From Hymenolepis diminuta (Eukaryota; Platyhelminthes; Cestoda; Cyclophyllidea; Hymenolepididae), in assembly GCA_900708905.1 (NCBI GenBank), contig CAADRB010000077.1:151326-215325 (forward strand): DNA of 64,000 nucleotides. Reading direction: 5' to 3'. The notes under the pieces were generated by a model that was not told the origin of the DNA, searched no databases, and worked only from the letters and a program-made list of their open reading frames with translations. This document shows positions 34,050 to 45,965 of this stretch, in pieces. The number at the start of each line of letters is the position of its first letter. Positions within the stretch are counted from its first letter, which is position 1. The translations under genes were made by a program, and so were the position numbers.

Positions 34050-34440
34050 CCTTCTCATAAGCCTTCCATAAGATGAGAAACAGAGCTCCTACATTTTGCT
34101 TCATTTTATTTGTCCAGACAGCCATATTCACACCTCACAATTTAATTCCCGAAGATAAAACTGAAGCCGCAGATAACAATTTCCCATCATTCAGTAAAAT
34201 ATGCAAATCCCCTTGGAATTACTATTGGACAGGAATAGGTTTTCGGTTAATCCATTATCACCAAATTTCATGAAACATCTTGTCACTGCTCCCAAATCAA
34301 TTTGAAAATATTGTTAGTCATGAAAGTTGTCTACTTATTTTATTTAAGTAGACTTGAACACGGCTGTTTTATTTGATTCAGCTTAAGCTTCACTGATAGG
34401 ATTAGGAAGAATTAAGAACGATTCCCGTGGCAACAATGAG
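34050..34440. repeat. Repeat R13 with perfect hairpin
   Basis: It matches 16380-16700. The hairpin at 34329-34353 has an 8-bp perfect stem (GTCTACTT / AAGTAGAC) around an AT-rich loop. Confidence 0.5.
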
Positions 34441-34804
34441 ATGTGTGTCATGAGTTTCGGATGCCAGCAATTGGAATGGAAATTCTTGTGTTTCAACCTA
34501 CCACTACGTTCCTATTTCAGCGCTTGGCCTGTGGGAATTCCTCGAGTTTCTTTAACTTGCCGCTGCGTTAATCAAACAATCTGTTTTAAAAAAATTATTA
34601 AATGAGGGGAATTCAAATGAAGCCAACGCACATTGGTTAGCTTTGATCAGCGAAAATTTAATTACATTGAGGATTCGACCACATATCTGAAGTGCTCCAC
34701 AGGTATCAGCTCTTGATCCAGCACTAATGGCAGTTACGTCAATTTCTCGAAAAGATAGACCATTTGAGTGTTCGATGCCAAACTATTCCTCAGGATCCGG
34801 TTTA

Positions 34805-35410
34805 ACCGTCGTTGCAGCACAAATTCATACACAAAATTAAATCTGTATAAAAGTCTTCACGGAAAAGATGAGATATTGACGAAAGTGCTATTGAAGTACC
34901 TCTTACAGCAGTAGGCGCCTCTACATCTGCACATTCAAAGAGTTGGAATGGAGAGAAGGAAGGCGAAATTTGGACAGCGTTTCGCTTGAGTCACTTAGGA
35001 AGGCGAGACAAGGGAAGAGTGTGCACTATTAAGGTGAACTGAGACAACTTACAGTTACCAGATACACTGAGTCAAGTTACGCCGAGGAAGCCAAAACTAG
35101 CAGACGGTAATGCCGTAATGAAGAAGCGTGCAATTTTACTGAAATATTTTCAGTAGTGGCAGTAGAATTCAAAGTTGAAAGCACTTCAGCATATAAGAAA
35201 GGGTCAACAGCAGTGAATCGTAAAATTGAGAATTAATTCAATTTCTTGAAAGGATGAAGCTTCAACTTTAACCTTTTATGAATTGAAAAAAGTTTACTCA
35301 ACGACAGAAGGACAAGGAGATTCATTACTGATGCGCATTTCGTTTTCTTCCATTAACGTCGACATGCATTCGATCTTCAAACTGGAGCGGAAATTTTATC
35401 ACAATTTAAT
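34805..35410. repeat. Inverted repeat R14, left arm
   Basis: About 34990-35410 matches 44455-44900 in the opposite orientation (..tgaattcaattctcaattttacgattc.. type stretch). Its first part (34805-34990, 'acggaaaagatgagatattg') matches 52610-52760, and a short end matches 13770-13860. Confidence 0.6.
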
Positions 35411-36078
35411 TGAACCCAAATCTTCCACCTCACCACTTCGTCATCTTCCAAAATCACTCACTGACTGTGGACGTATGTCTCGCCTTCGTAAAATTTACGG
35501 CGTCGTGTTCACTCTAATAACCAAATTGATGAATATCGCATCGAAAGAACGTCATCTACACTAATCTACACAAATAATCCTCGCTGCACCTGACAACCTG
35601 ATGTTCAATTTTCTGCGATTCGTTGTTGATGGCAACAAATGCTTATCGAAATCTTTAGGACAACTTGAACCAACTCCTAAAGTTTCCATTGTAAACTTAA
35701 CGAGGTGTTGCTTCAATTGAAATATTCTCATGGAAAATCTCAAAGGTATTGAACCAGTGTCTGTCGATTCCACGATTATCGTCATTTCCACCAATTCATT
35801 CAAAAACGTAATGTCTCATATTAATAAACCACGAATTTTCAAATATCTCACCGAAGTGTTTCGAGGAATTTACTTTCCATAATTCCTCCTTGAAATGTGA
35901 TCTTTTTCCAATCAAAAGGCAAAGAATGACCAACTGCTCCTCTGTACCAAACACTATCGAAAAGATAACACACACAACTCCTCACATTATCGATTTGCAA
36001 TATTAACAGGAAATCAGCACGCAAGAAAAGGCCTTTATTCATGAAGAGGAGAAGATTGAGTTTATATCGGTGATTACA
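35411..36078. repeat. R5-related 3' flank of locus O
   Basis: About 35455-35830 resembles 26640-27010 and 53100-53400 (..actgactgtggacgtatgtc.. and ..aacgaggtgttgcttcaa..). No gene was found. Confidence 0.45.
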
Positions 36079-38939
36079 TCATTTTAATTTAACCCTCATC
36101 AACTTCCCTGCAGGAAAAAATTTGCTTTTTCTCCATTTAGCAAGCCCTCGCAGAGAGAAGAAAGAGAGAAAAGATGTAAAACCACCAGATTGAAAGGAGA
36201 GATTAGAGATCTGCCGCCAACGAACTTACTGTCGGATCGCCATCCAGTTAAATCGAATGAAGAGTAGGTGCACCAAAATTGTACAAAATATAATGAAGCA
36301 GAAGAAAGGAGGGTTGATTTATTTGTTGAAGGGAAGCAATAAAATTTGAATCTAAGTGAATCAGCAGAGAATTTAAAAATAATTACTTACATTATTAAAG
36401 TAATCAATAAAAAGTAAATTTTAGCTGACCTTAGAGAAGACATTACAATTGGAAGAATGGTCTAATCGATTGAAGGGGAAAACGTAAAATCTCAAATCAC
36501 GTACTAACTCAATAAAATAATTCATTGCCAATACTCGCCATCGAACAGACGCGAAGAGGTTGTCAAAGAAAGCAACCATTGAAGGTCAAGGAGATCCACT
36601 GACCGCTTGTTCCCATGTCCAGCATCTCCATCGCATTCACATTTTCTAAACAGCCAACAACAATAAACAGAAAGCGGAAAACCACGGTGATCATAATGCA
36701 TAAGAGGGAGGTGACGCCTTGCAATTTCTCTCCTCCTTTACCTTCTCCTTCACTTGGCCGCATCGACAGCAAATCTGTGGAGCGCAGACGTAATCCATTT
36801 CCTCCCCTTCCACCGATGACCCAAACGCCAGAATCTGGAACAATGACGGCAGCACCCAGTGATCTATCTATCGACCATCTAGAAGGAGGCGGCAACTCTT
36901 TCATTCTCTTAAGGCCACCCAATGACACAATGACCAACGGAAAATAAAAAGTAAAATATAAATCGCCTTCCTGAAGCAGCCTGGTAAACTTCCTTCAAAA
37001 GACAGTTCGCATAGTCCAAAAGTTCCTCAGTGTTAAAGGCAAAAATTTCTTTTTCAGTTCCCACGCCAACTGGGGAGTACCTGTTCTTTATCATGTACGG
37101 AAGAGACGGCACTTGACCTGTCGAGAGATCCATCAAGTCTTCTTAAACCTGGTTCATTTTTACTTGGCCAGCCACCGATGAAAACCAGTTTGTCTAACAT
37201 GGAAGAATAAAAGTACTCACCATTCACTTATTTAATATATAGCAAGGAGTGAAGGAACTCACCTTGAAATAAAAAAACATTCGTGCATTCTCTTTCAGGC
37301 AATTGGAGTTTAATCTCCACTTCGGAACATTCGGGGTTGAGAGTGCTCACCTGTGTGGCGTTTACTCCAGAACCAAATGTTGCAAGTATTTCCTGAATTC
37401 TGAACACAGGAAAACAACAAAAACGAAAATCACCACACCCAGTGGATTGTCCTTTCGCTTAAGAGGAAGACGAAGGCATCGAAGAGGAAGCGATCGGTTG
37501 TTTCTTTGCAGTCTTGCGTGCCTCTGCGAGCACCTCCTACAAATCGACAAAATATCTCTCACAAACTTCTCCAAATGAACCCAAAGATGGCCTTGCAACT
37601 GGAAGAATATGTGAAGGATGTGAAAATGGAAGGGAGGCGCCATCACGTGAACTCATTTCGTCCACATACAAACATGAAATGTCCTCTCCAATATTCCATT
37701 AACCTAAAGTGGAAATACGAACTACTTGGGTGCATTTACGGACTCGTGGTGATGACACATGTACTTCTCTGAAATCTCTGTGTGATTTTATGTGGTGCTC
37801 TACCACAATTCAGTGTCTTTTCTGTAAAGTTCATATTCAGAAATGATTTATTTAAAATTATCTGACAGACACGATATCAGATGATGCATTTCAGCTTTTA
37901 AATGAAACCTGAATTAATCCGAAAATTGGAGGTTAAATCCAAATAAAGTCTCATGTTTTAAACGATTTTGCTGTAGTAGTGGGGATAAATCAGTCTGAGG
38001 GTACTTTGTGGGTACTGATGCAGGTGTTTATAGAGGCATTTAAACAAACCTCCATTCCAAGGGAATGTCTATGCCCTCCACAAAGAGATCCCTGATAAGG
38101 TCGGGCGTATCTTGAATTCCCAGAAGTGAGATCATGTCTCTGAATGCAGTAGTGCGAGCTGTGTATCCTTCGTCATTTCTCGATGCATTTCTCCACTCAA
38201 TTAGTGCCTCCACTTTTGATATTGCTGACTCCCGTGCAATTCGAGGGCAACCAAGGAGGCTCATCATGCCTTTTATCTCTGTGGTCACATGGAAGAGTCG
38301 AGATGTCCTATAAATCTCCCAGTTCATCGCCACCAGACGTGCACACACCCGAATCAGAACTTCATTCTTTGTTGCGTTGGCCGCTGACCAGACTTTACTC
38401 ACATTTGTCTCCTCAATCCTACAATATTTCACAAACCATATTTTATCATTCAAACAACACCGACATTTTAAGCTCCTTCAATACTCCACTCACCTGGCAC
38501 ACAAAAACTCCCTGCATCCATCCACCAGGGATTTGTTTTGGAGGTTGTTTGCCAGAAGCTATAATCTAAGGACGGCATCCGGTGATATATTTTCTATGCC
38601 CCCATAGGCGTATTCCACAGCGGCATTAACTGTTCTATTGAAAGCATAAAGTTCAGCAAAGTGTAATCAGCTCACTCGCGAAGAAACTTCGACAATCTGA
38701 CGTGGACAACGTCATTGCCACTGAAATATTTCCCGAATACATGGAAAGAGGCAGAAAGAATGATGCGATGGGCACCCACCTCTTCACCTTCCTTAGTCTA
38801 ATTGGGGGAAATAAATTTCTACAATTTGGTGACTCACATTAATGAAAATGTCGAGGCGTTCTCGCCGAACACGCATTCCACGGAAGCTTGGAAAGCATTC
38901 CGAATTTGTGTCTGGATTGATAATCTCAAGGCTGTTCAT
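36079..38939 (-). pseudogene. Kelch-like locus O: all ten exons, disrupted
   Basis: Minus strand: E1 38838-38939, E2 38676-38797, E3 38494-38634, E4 38050-38418, E5 about 37430-37536, E6 37263-37399, E7 36967-37193, E8 36509-36878, E9 about 36230-36278, E10 36079-36144. E1, E2, E4 and E6 are intact, giving a clear BTB start (RVRRERLDIFIN) and BACK (SAANATKNEVLIRVCARLVA). Defects: TAG in E3 (LRL-stop-LLA), one base lost at the start of E5, 5 bases lost in E7, TGA near the end of E8, acceptor of E9 changed from CAG to CAA, and the E10 acceptor shifted by 2 bases. The donor of intron 7 is GCGATT. Intron 4 (513 bp) carries CACGTG at 37644. Confidence 0.85.
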
Positions 38940-38984
38940 CGGACTGCGCTTGATCTGAGGACGACAATTATGTACATTGCATAA

Positions 38985-39595
38985 AAAACGGGATCTCAGA
39001 TGACAGAGCCATATCATTTTCCCATGCCACAAACCCAACCAACTACTTATTGAGTTTATCCAGCTATCCACCTCCACTTCGATGCGTGTTTCACGCCTTC
39101 CTATTCACATTGTCGATAAGTTGCAAAACCAAACCTCTATTCCATCATGACTTGATAAAACATCCGACTAAATTCCCGTCTCGATGAAAATTACTTTCCT
39201 CAATTCATCACCTCAATTTCGTTGAAACCGAGATTGTTTTAGGGGAATATATGAAGCGCACTTCTTGCTGGGTTTTATTTGAATATCATTTCATCAAATG
39301 TTAGAAATTTTTTCGTGCTTTTGTCATCTATTGCACCCTCTTTACTTGATTTCTCTTCTCACCTCTAAGCTGTCGAGGCTCCTTGATCCAATGTTCATTT
39401 CTCAGAGGTAGAAGAGTTGCTGCTGTCAAAGTAGAAGAATCAGTGAATGTTTTTGCTGACTTTTGCTTGAAAAGTAAATGCAGCATTTCTGTGCCAATGG
39501 CCAACAACTAATTACCATTACTCTAAAATTGAGTGATTTCAAGGTAACTTCAAATTTAAAATCGTACCACTCAGAGCCACAATTTCTAATGTTGA
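38985..39595. repeat. R10 and inverted R12; flank of locus Z
   Basis: About 38985-39270 is R10, and about 39330-39430 is R12 inverted. About 39520-39600 is the E1-upstream block of locus Z. No gene is seen. Confidence 0.5.
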
Positions 39596-39975
39596 TTGAC
39601 AGTGACTTCTCTGTTCCAGGGTGGTACAGTGCCTCACCTTCACAGAAACCTGGCATCAGTCATGCGGAAGAGCATTGTTACACGTTAAGTTGTATTTGGC
39701 AGCACAGTTGTGAGTATTTTCAACTCGAAATGTTCCGACTTGGAGACTGAACTCAAACTGCAGACAGAATATGTTGGCGTATTGGTTCTTTTCAAAGTGA
39801 GTTCATCGAGGCTCTCCGTTTCTTCATTAAATAAGGAAAACAATGAATGATTTTAACCTCGGATTTAGACAATTTGTATTTATCGGTGGATTGGAGGAGG
39901 GTAGAGATAACCCCTGATCATGTAGAGTTGATTTGATGGATCCCTCAATGGGTAGAGTGTCACCTCTGACCATCT
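39596..39975 (+). pseudogene. Kelch-like locus Z: E1 leader fused to E6-E7
   Basis: The upstream leader (..GWYSASPSQ..) passes at about 39665 into a decayed E6 (end 39796, AAAGTGAGTTC donor), then E7 begins at about 39880 after TTTAG (NLYLSVDWRR-type frame; FVFIGGLEEG with one shift) and is cut at about 39975 by repeat R8. It shares the E1-to-E6 junction with locus E, so one recombination event was later duplicated. Confidence 0.6.
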
Positions 39976-39984
39976 GGTCTTGTG

Positions 39985-40450
39985 ACCTAACGTTTGTCCT
40001 TGTCCAAATGCCTCATATAAAACATCTTGTATTCTAACTGACACACACTCGAAAACTCACGCTCGTCATTTCATCTGCTCAAACCCTTCACTCATACCTC
40101 CTCCCTCACTCTTCCCTCTTCCACTTTCTGGAATCATCATCGTCCTCTATTCAATGCAATTTTTCGTGCTCTAATTTTAGAAACTGTCGTTTGCTGTAGT
40201 TAGCTGCTATCTTTGAGGTGGACCTCCAGCACCATAATTAACTTGCAATCTGAGACGTTCTTGATGCGAGTGTGCAGAAGCAACGTGAAATATAAAATGC
40301 AGGAGTCATCATAAATTACTCTCGAACAGGAGAAGAATATATAGGGCACGAATGTCAATTGTTTTCAATAAGAGACGACATATTTTGCAATTAATTTACT
40401 GAAGATAAATTCGAAGTCTACTTATTTTATTTAAGTAGATTTGAATATGG
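39985..40450. repeat. R8, R11 and R13 pieces
   Basis: About 39985-40240 is R8 (inverted relative to 23.1 kb). About 40215-40340 is R11. About 40370-40450 is the end of R13 with the hairpin at 40416-40440. About 40450-40880 shows an upstream-like AT-rich stretch without a gene. Confidence 0.5.
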
Positions 40451-40962
40451 CACTTTTATTTGATTCAACTTAAGATTCAGCGGTAGGATTAGGAAGAATT
40501 AGGAACGATTCCTACGACGACAATTTGATGACACCGTTGAATTTCGTTGATGGGTGCACTGTTTTGAGAGAATGTATTTACTCTCACTTCTATTTTACTC
40601 ATAGTGAGAATTTCACGTTTGCTTCATGCTCTTTTCATATCTAAAGAAAACCGCCCTTTATCTACTTCACTTTCAATATCACTATTCTCATCTTAGTTGG
40701 TTCAAATTAAATGGTCGAAAATTGGCCGACTCGGATTGAGGGCAAAGTTAAATGACTTGAGAGCGATATCAAGGTTAAATTCGTCCCATTCAAAGGTAAA
40801 AATTCTTGCATTGTTTGACGATATCTTTTCTGTGGTTGGCTGGTGTTAAACATCACCTTCATTGTACATTTATGCGCCATTTAAGAAGGACAGGTGTTTA
40901 AAGATGGGAAGTTTGTCTGTGACAAATCACACAATTGTCGTCTGCGGACCAAGCGCATACCG

Positions 40963-41340
40963 ATGAACAACCTTGAAACTGTCAACTCAGCCGCAATATC
41001 GGAATGCTTTTCGTACTTTCGTGGAGTGCGTGTTCGACGGAAAGGGATCGAAATTGTCATTAATGTGAGTCAACAAATTTGGTGAAAATTCAACATCTCC
41101 CTATTAGACTGAGAAGGNNNNNNNNNNNNNNNNNNNNNNNNNNNNNNNNNNNNNNNNNNNNNNNNNNNNNNNNNNNNNNNNNNNNNNNNNNNNNNNNNNN
41201 NNNNNNNNNNNNNNNNNNNNNGGGAGTGGATACACACCTCATGGCAATTTTAGCCTCTTTCCTTGTACCTCGTAAATATTTGAGTGACAGTGACGTTGTC
41301 CACGTTCGATTGTATTTCAACCATTTCATTATTTTCATTC
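40963..41340 (+). pseudogene. Kelch-like locus P0: E1-E2 5' fragment across a gap
   Basis: E1 40963-41064 (MNNLETVNSAAISECFS..IEIVIN) is open with a GTGAGT donor. E2 starts at 41108 and is interrupted by 104 N (41118-41221), then continues VDTHLMAILASFLVPRKYLSDSDVVHVRL. Only about 6 bases should lie in the gap. Homology ends at about 41325 before the E2 donor, and no later exon follows. The upstream frame has TAA before FKDGKF. Confidence 0.65.
41118..41221. other. Assembly gap, 104 N, inside E2
   Basis: Alignment with other E2 copies predicts about 6 missing bases, so the gap length is a placeholder. Confidence 0.9.
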
Positions 41341-41994
41341 TAATATCTTGAATGAATTTGGATCACCTAACGGTAATTTGTTTCATAAAGTGGAAGAGTG
41401 AAGTGTGCGGAGCTCACCAGACTACCAAGGCAACGTGCACTAGAATATTCTGAAAATTGCGGTGCAGAGGCCTTCCCGGCCAATCACTGATCAACATCTC
41501 TGCAGTGTAACTTTTGACAGTGTGACATAGCTGTGCAATAAATATACTCCACTCAATTCATTTTTTATCCTTGCTTCGTTGGACATAGCCTGGCTAATTT
41601 CGAGAGCAAATTTATGCTAAACGACTCTACTAGAGGCTATATGGAATGCCTATATGGATAACTGAGGTACAGCAAAAAGGCTTATCTGTGTAGCATCCGC
41701 TACATATTTGGGGACCCTAACGTGATTTACTCAGTCTGACAAAATCCTTCCCTCTCTCTCTCTCTTCTACTGTGACATGCTATCTCTAACCAACAGGTTT
41801 GGTGATCCTTCTTCTCCGAAAACTTCAATCATTTCCTACTATCTGCACCAAAATCACACTTTGGTCTATCCCTCTCTTCAATTCCAAAGTTTCCATTGGA
41901 ATAGAACCCTTAGTGAATGCAGTGGCCGCTCCAATCACCCCTCCGGCCTACCACTCAAGGAATCCTGAACCCATGACACTCAAAGCCGCAATTT
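41341..41994. other. Intergenic, no gene
   Basis: About 41350-41425 matches 17530-17600 in inverted order. About 41430-41560 resembles 10620-10760. About 41750-41765 is a short CT microsatellite. About 41960-41994 begins the E1-upstream leader of locus P. Confidence 0.4.
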
Positions 41995-44323
41995 CTACTT
42001 TTGATTGACAGTGAATTCTCAGTTACTGGGTGGTGCAGTGCCTCATTGTCAAAATCCAATCACAACCGCACAACTTCCAAACAAAGCCCTCGTGGATGGG
42101 TGCACGAAGATTTTGCATGCCAGGTGAGTGGTGACTTGAAGCAGCTAAAAATATGTGAATTGCTTGAATGATCAAAATTGATTGATGGAATATTTAAGGA
42201 TTGTGGAGATGAACTGGGAGATGTTTAGGACATCTCGACTCTTCCATGTGGCCACAGAGATTAAAGACATGATGAGTCTCCTTGGTTGCCCACGAATTGC
42301 AGGAGAGTCAGCGAAATCAAAAGTGAAGACACATTTAGCATGGAAGATTGCGTCGAGAGATGATAAAATACGAACAACCCGCACTACTGCACTCAGAAAC
42401 ATGGTCTCCCTTTCGGGAATACAAGATACGCCTGACCTTATCACCGATCTTTTGTGGAGGATATAGACATTCCCGGATAAGCACATGCAACATAACGCTC
42501 AATTATTTCTTTAAGCCACTTTACCTCTATCATTTCTGGTATATGAAATTTACAGAAAACTGGACCAGAAGTGACACCGCTAACAGTGCCTCAGACACTG
42601 AAGGCAGTGAATTGTGCAGAGATCGAAAATTTCAGAGAAGTACATGTGTCATCACCACGTGGTCCGCAAATCCACCTGAGTAGTTCGTATTTCCACTTTA
42701 GGATAATGGAATATTGGAGACGACATTTTACATAAATATGTGAACGACATGAGTTCACGTGATGATGCCTCCCTTCCATTTTCTCATCATTCACATTTCG
42801 ACCAGTTGCCAGGCCATCTTTGGGTTTATTTGGAGAAGTTTGTGAAAAATATTTTGTCGATTTGTAGGAGGTGGCTCGCAGAGGCACGAAAGACTGCGAA
42901 GAAACAACCGATCGCTTCCCCCTCGATGCCTTCTTCCTCTGAAGCGAAAGGACAATCTTCTGTCTATGTTGGTTTTCGTTTCAGATTATTTTCGTTTTTC
43001 ATTAAACGTTCAATTCTGTGTCTTTCTCTTTTGTATTGAGAAGTCAGGAAAGACTTGCAACATTTGAGTATGAAGCAAACACCAAACGTGTGCTTATTCT
43101 GAATCCCGAACGTACTGAAGTGGAGATTGAACACCAATTACATCTCAGAGGATACACGAATGTTTTTCAATTTCAAAGTGAGATCCTTGAACTATCTGCT
43201 TTTTATTAAATAAGAGAAATGGTAAATAATTTTCTCCTCCGAAGTGAACAAAATCCTGCCTCAAAAAGAGTTGACTTGATGGATATCTCAACAGGTCAAG
43301 TGTCATGAAAAAGCCAGTTGCTTCTCAGTTGGCTTGGGAACTGAAGACGGAATTTTTGTCTTTGGCAATAGGATGTTTTCGAACTCTTGGGACTGTTTTT
43401 CGAATGAAGTTTACAAGGCTGCATTTGGAAGGCGAGTTATATTTTAATTTTCATTTTCCGGTTTTTCAGGATGTCACTTGGTGAAAGTGTTGCTGCCTCC
43501 TTGTAGATGGTCGCTTCTGCCACCCATGATTGAAGAAAGATATTCGTGTGCTGCCGTCAACATTCCAGATTCTGGCGTCTTGTTCATCGGTGGAAAGGGA
43601 GGAAATGGATTACCTCTCCGCTCCACAGAGTTGCTATCGCGGCGGCCAAGTGAAGGAATAGGTAAAGGAGGAGAGAAATGGCAACGGCGTCACTTCCCTC
43701 CTATGCATTATGATTAACGTAGTTTTCCGCCTTCTGTTTATTTCCAATTGACAGTCTACGTTGTTGACTGTGGAGAGTACATGAGCAAGATGGAGATGCT
43801 GAACACGGCAACAAGTGGTCAGTGGTCCTCCTTGACCTCCAATGGTTGTTTTCTTAGGCAACCTCATCGCGTCTGTTAGATGGCGAGTGTTTGCAATGAA
43901 TTTTTTTTACTGAGTAGGTACATGATTTAAGATTTTACGTTTTCCCTCTTAATTGATTAGACCATTCTTCCAATTGTAATGATTTCTCTAAGGTCAGCTA
44001 AATTTACTTTTTATTGATTATTTTAATAAATTAAATAATTATCTTAAAATTCTCTGCTGATTCATTTAGACTCATGTTTTATTGCTTCCCTCCTTTCTTC
44101 TGCTTCATTCTATTTTGTACAGTTTTGGTGCGACTGCTCTTCAATCGATTTAACTGGATGGCGACCCGAAAGTAAGTTCGTTGGAGGCAGGTGCTTGTTC
44201 ACTCATTTCAATCTGGTGGTTTTCACATCTTTTCTCTTTCTCCTCTCTCAGCAACAGTTTGCTAAATGGAGAAAAAGGAAATTTGTTCCCCACTTGAGGC
44301 TGATGACGGTTCAATTAAAATGA
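41995..44323 (+). pseudogene. Kelch-like locus P: leader fused to E3 end, then E4-E10, disrupted
   Basis: The leader (to 42062) is joined directly to the last ~59 bases of E3 (42065-42123). E4 (42199-~42475) lacks about 90 internal bases and has a frameshift and no donor. E5 (42868-~42963) and E6 (43041-43177) are intact. E7 has lost its acceptor and start and 5 or more internal codons (to 43431). E8 43507-43913 begins intact (RWSLLPPMIEER, VLFIGGKGGNGLPLRSTELL) and stops after ..PPMHYD. E9 44123-44171 is one base short; E10 44258-44323 is intact (..LRLMTVQLK-stop). The intron 7 donor is GCGAGT. Intron 4 has CACGTG at 42656 and 42756. Confidence 0.8.
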
Positions 44324-44454
44324 TGTAATCACCGATATAAACTCAATCTTCTCCTCTTCATGAACAAAGGCCTTTTCTTTGATGCTAATTTCCTGTTAAT
44401 ATCTTCCACAAACATGAAGTATTCATGAAATAACAGATTTAAATTTGAATAAAT

Positions 44455-44900
44455 GCGTGCGGATGGCATTTTCCGCTCTAGTTTGAAGATCGAATGTATG
44501 TCGACGTTCGTGGAAGAGAACGTGGAAGAAATGCGCATTAGTAATGAATCTCATCGTCCTTCTGTCGTTGAGCAAATTCATTTCATTCGTAAAAGGTCAA
44601 AGTTGAAGGGTCATCCCTTTTAAGAAATTGAATTAATTCTCAATTTTACGATTCGCTGTAGTTGACACTTTCTTACTCGGTGAAGTGCATACAACTTTGA
44701 ATTCTACCGTCACTACTGAAAAGTATTTCAGTAAAATTGCACACTTCTCCATTACGGTATTGTCGTCAGGTAGTTTTGTCTTCTTCGGCGTAACTTGACT
44801 CGGCGTAACTGATAACTACAAGTTATCTCAGTTCATCTTAGTAGCCCCCACTCTTCGCTTGTCTCGCCTTCCTAAGTGGCTCAAACGAAACTGTCCAAAT
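44455..44900. repeat. Inverted repeat R14, right arm
   Basis: Reverse complement of about 34990-35410. It starts just after the AATAAA (about 44449) following locus P. Confidence 0.6.
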
Positions 44901-45960
44901 GACACACAGTGGAACACTCAAGCTCGTCATTATATCTGCTCATACCCTTCACTCACATCTCTTCTCCTCCCCTTCTCTCATTCACAAGAATTTCCCACAT
45001 TTTTAGGACCACCAATTCGAAAGTTACGAACGGTAGGGTTGCCAAATTGTGATCAATCACTGGCCATTTATACCTCCGCAGACAAGTGAAATTGACTTCT
45101 TTCATGAAGCTTTCGCATAGAGGCGGGCCATGAAAATGACAAATTAATGAAACACAATTTGGGGAATCATGATGACGAATGGAAGGCGTAGGGCTGAACA
45201 GACTTTAATTCGAGCCAGCATTTGACTTGATTTGAAGTCCTTCTTATTTGCAGCACTTTTATCATTGAAAGAATTATTAGTATGATACGCATCATGAGAT
45301 ACAAAATAACTTGAACATTCCCAGAGGATCGCGAAGCAGAAAAGACATAAAATTGAACGATGAAGTTAGAGCTCACGGGTTTGATTTCCATCTGCGCACA
45401 CCCAGAGGGCGCATTGCTCTGTCACACTGACTAACTTTGACTAATGGAAGTGCGTCCACATTCCAGTCTCGCAGAGGTAGACTCTAAGACACAACTCATT
45501 TTCCAAGATGAGCGTTAGAAAACGCCTTCCTAAATGTTATTGCGTTAAATTAATAAACTGGAGATATTCATGAAATAAAGAGAATTGATGATCCCCTAAC
45601 GCCAATTTCTAAGCAAGTAACATGATAACTGCAAGCAAGTAACAATAAAATGAATCAAATTAGAAGACCAAAGATTTCAGTTATCGGATCCGAAAGTGTC
45701 TGAACGTATCCCAGTCAATTGCGAGTTCAGATAGGTTGATCATGCAGTGATTCGCTGAAACTGTTACTGGAAGCGGATTCAGAGAACTTTCAATCAGCTG
45801 ATAAGATCATAAAATGCTTACATTTTAATGTTTGTAGAATTTTCTGAACTGTGCGAAATGCTTCTTAAAATGCAATATCTTAGGGAATCCAAAAGTCGGT
45901 TACGATATTCTATAGAGAAGAGCAAATTATAGCACATTGTGTGGAGTTCATGACGCTATT
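44901..45960. other. Intergenic; R8 and R15 pieces, no gene
   Basis: About 44925-45000 resembles R8. About 45125-45250 is R15 (compare 18705-18835). The rest, to 45960, has nothing recognisable. Confidence 0.4.
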
Positions 45961-45965
45961 TATTA

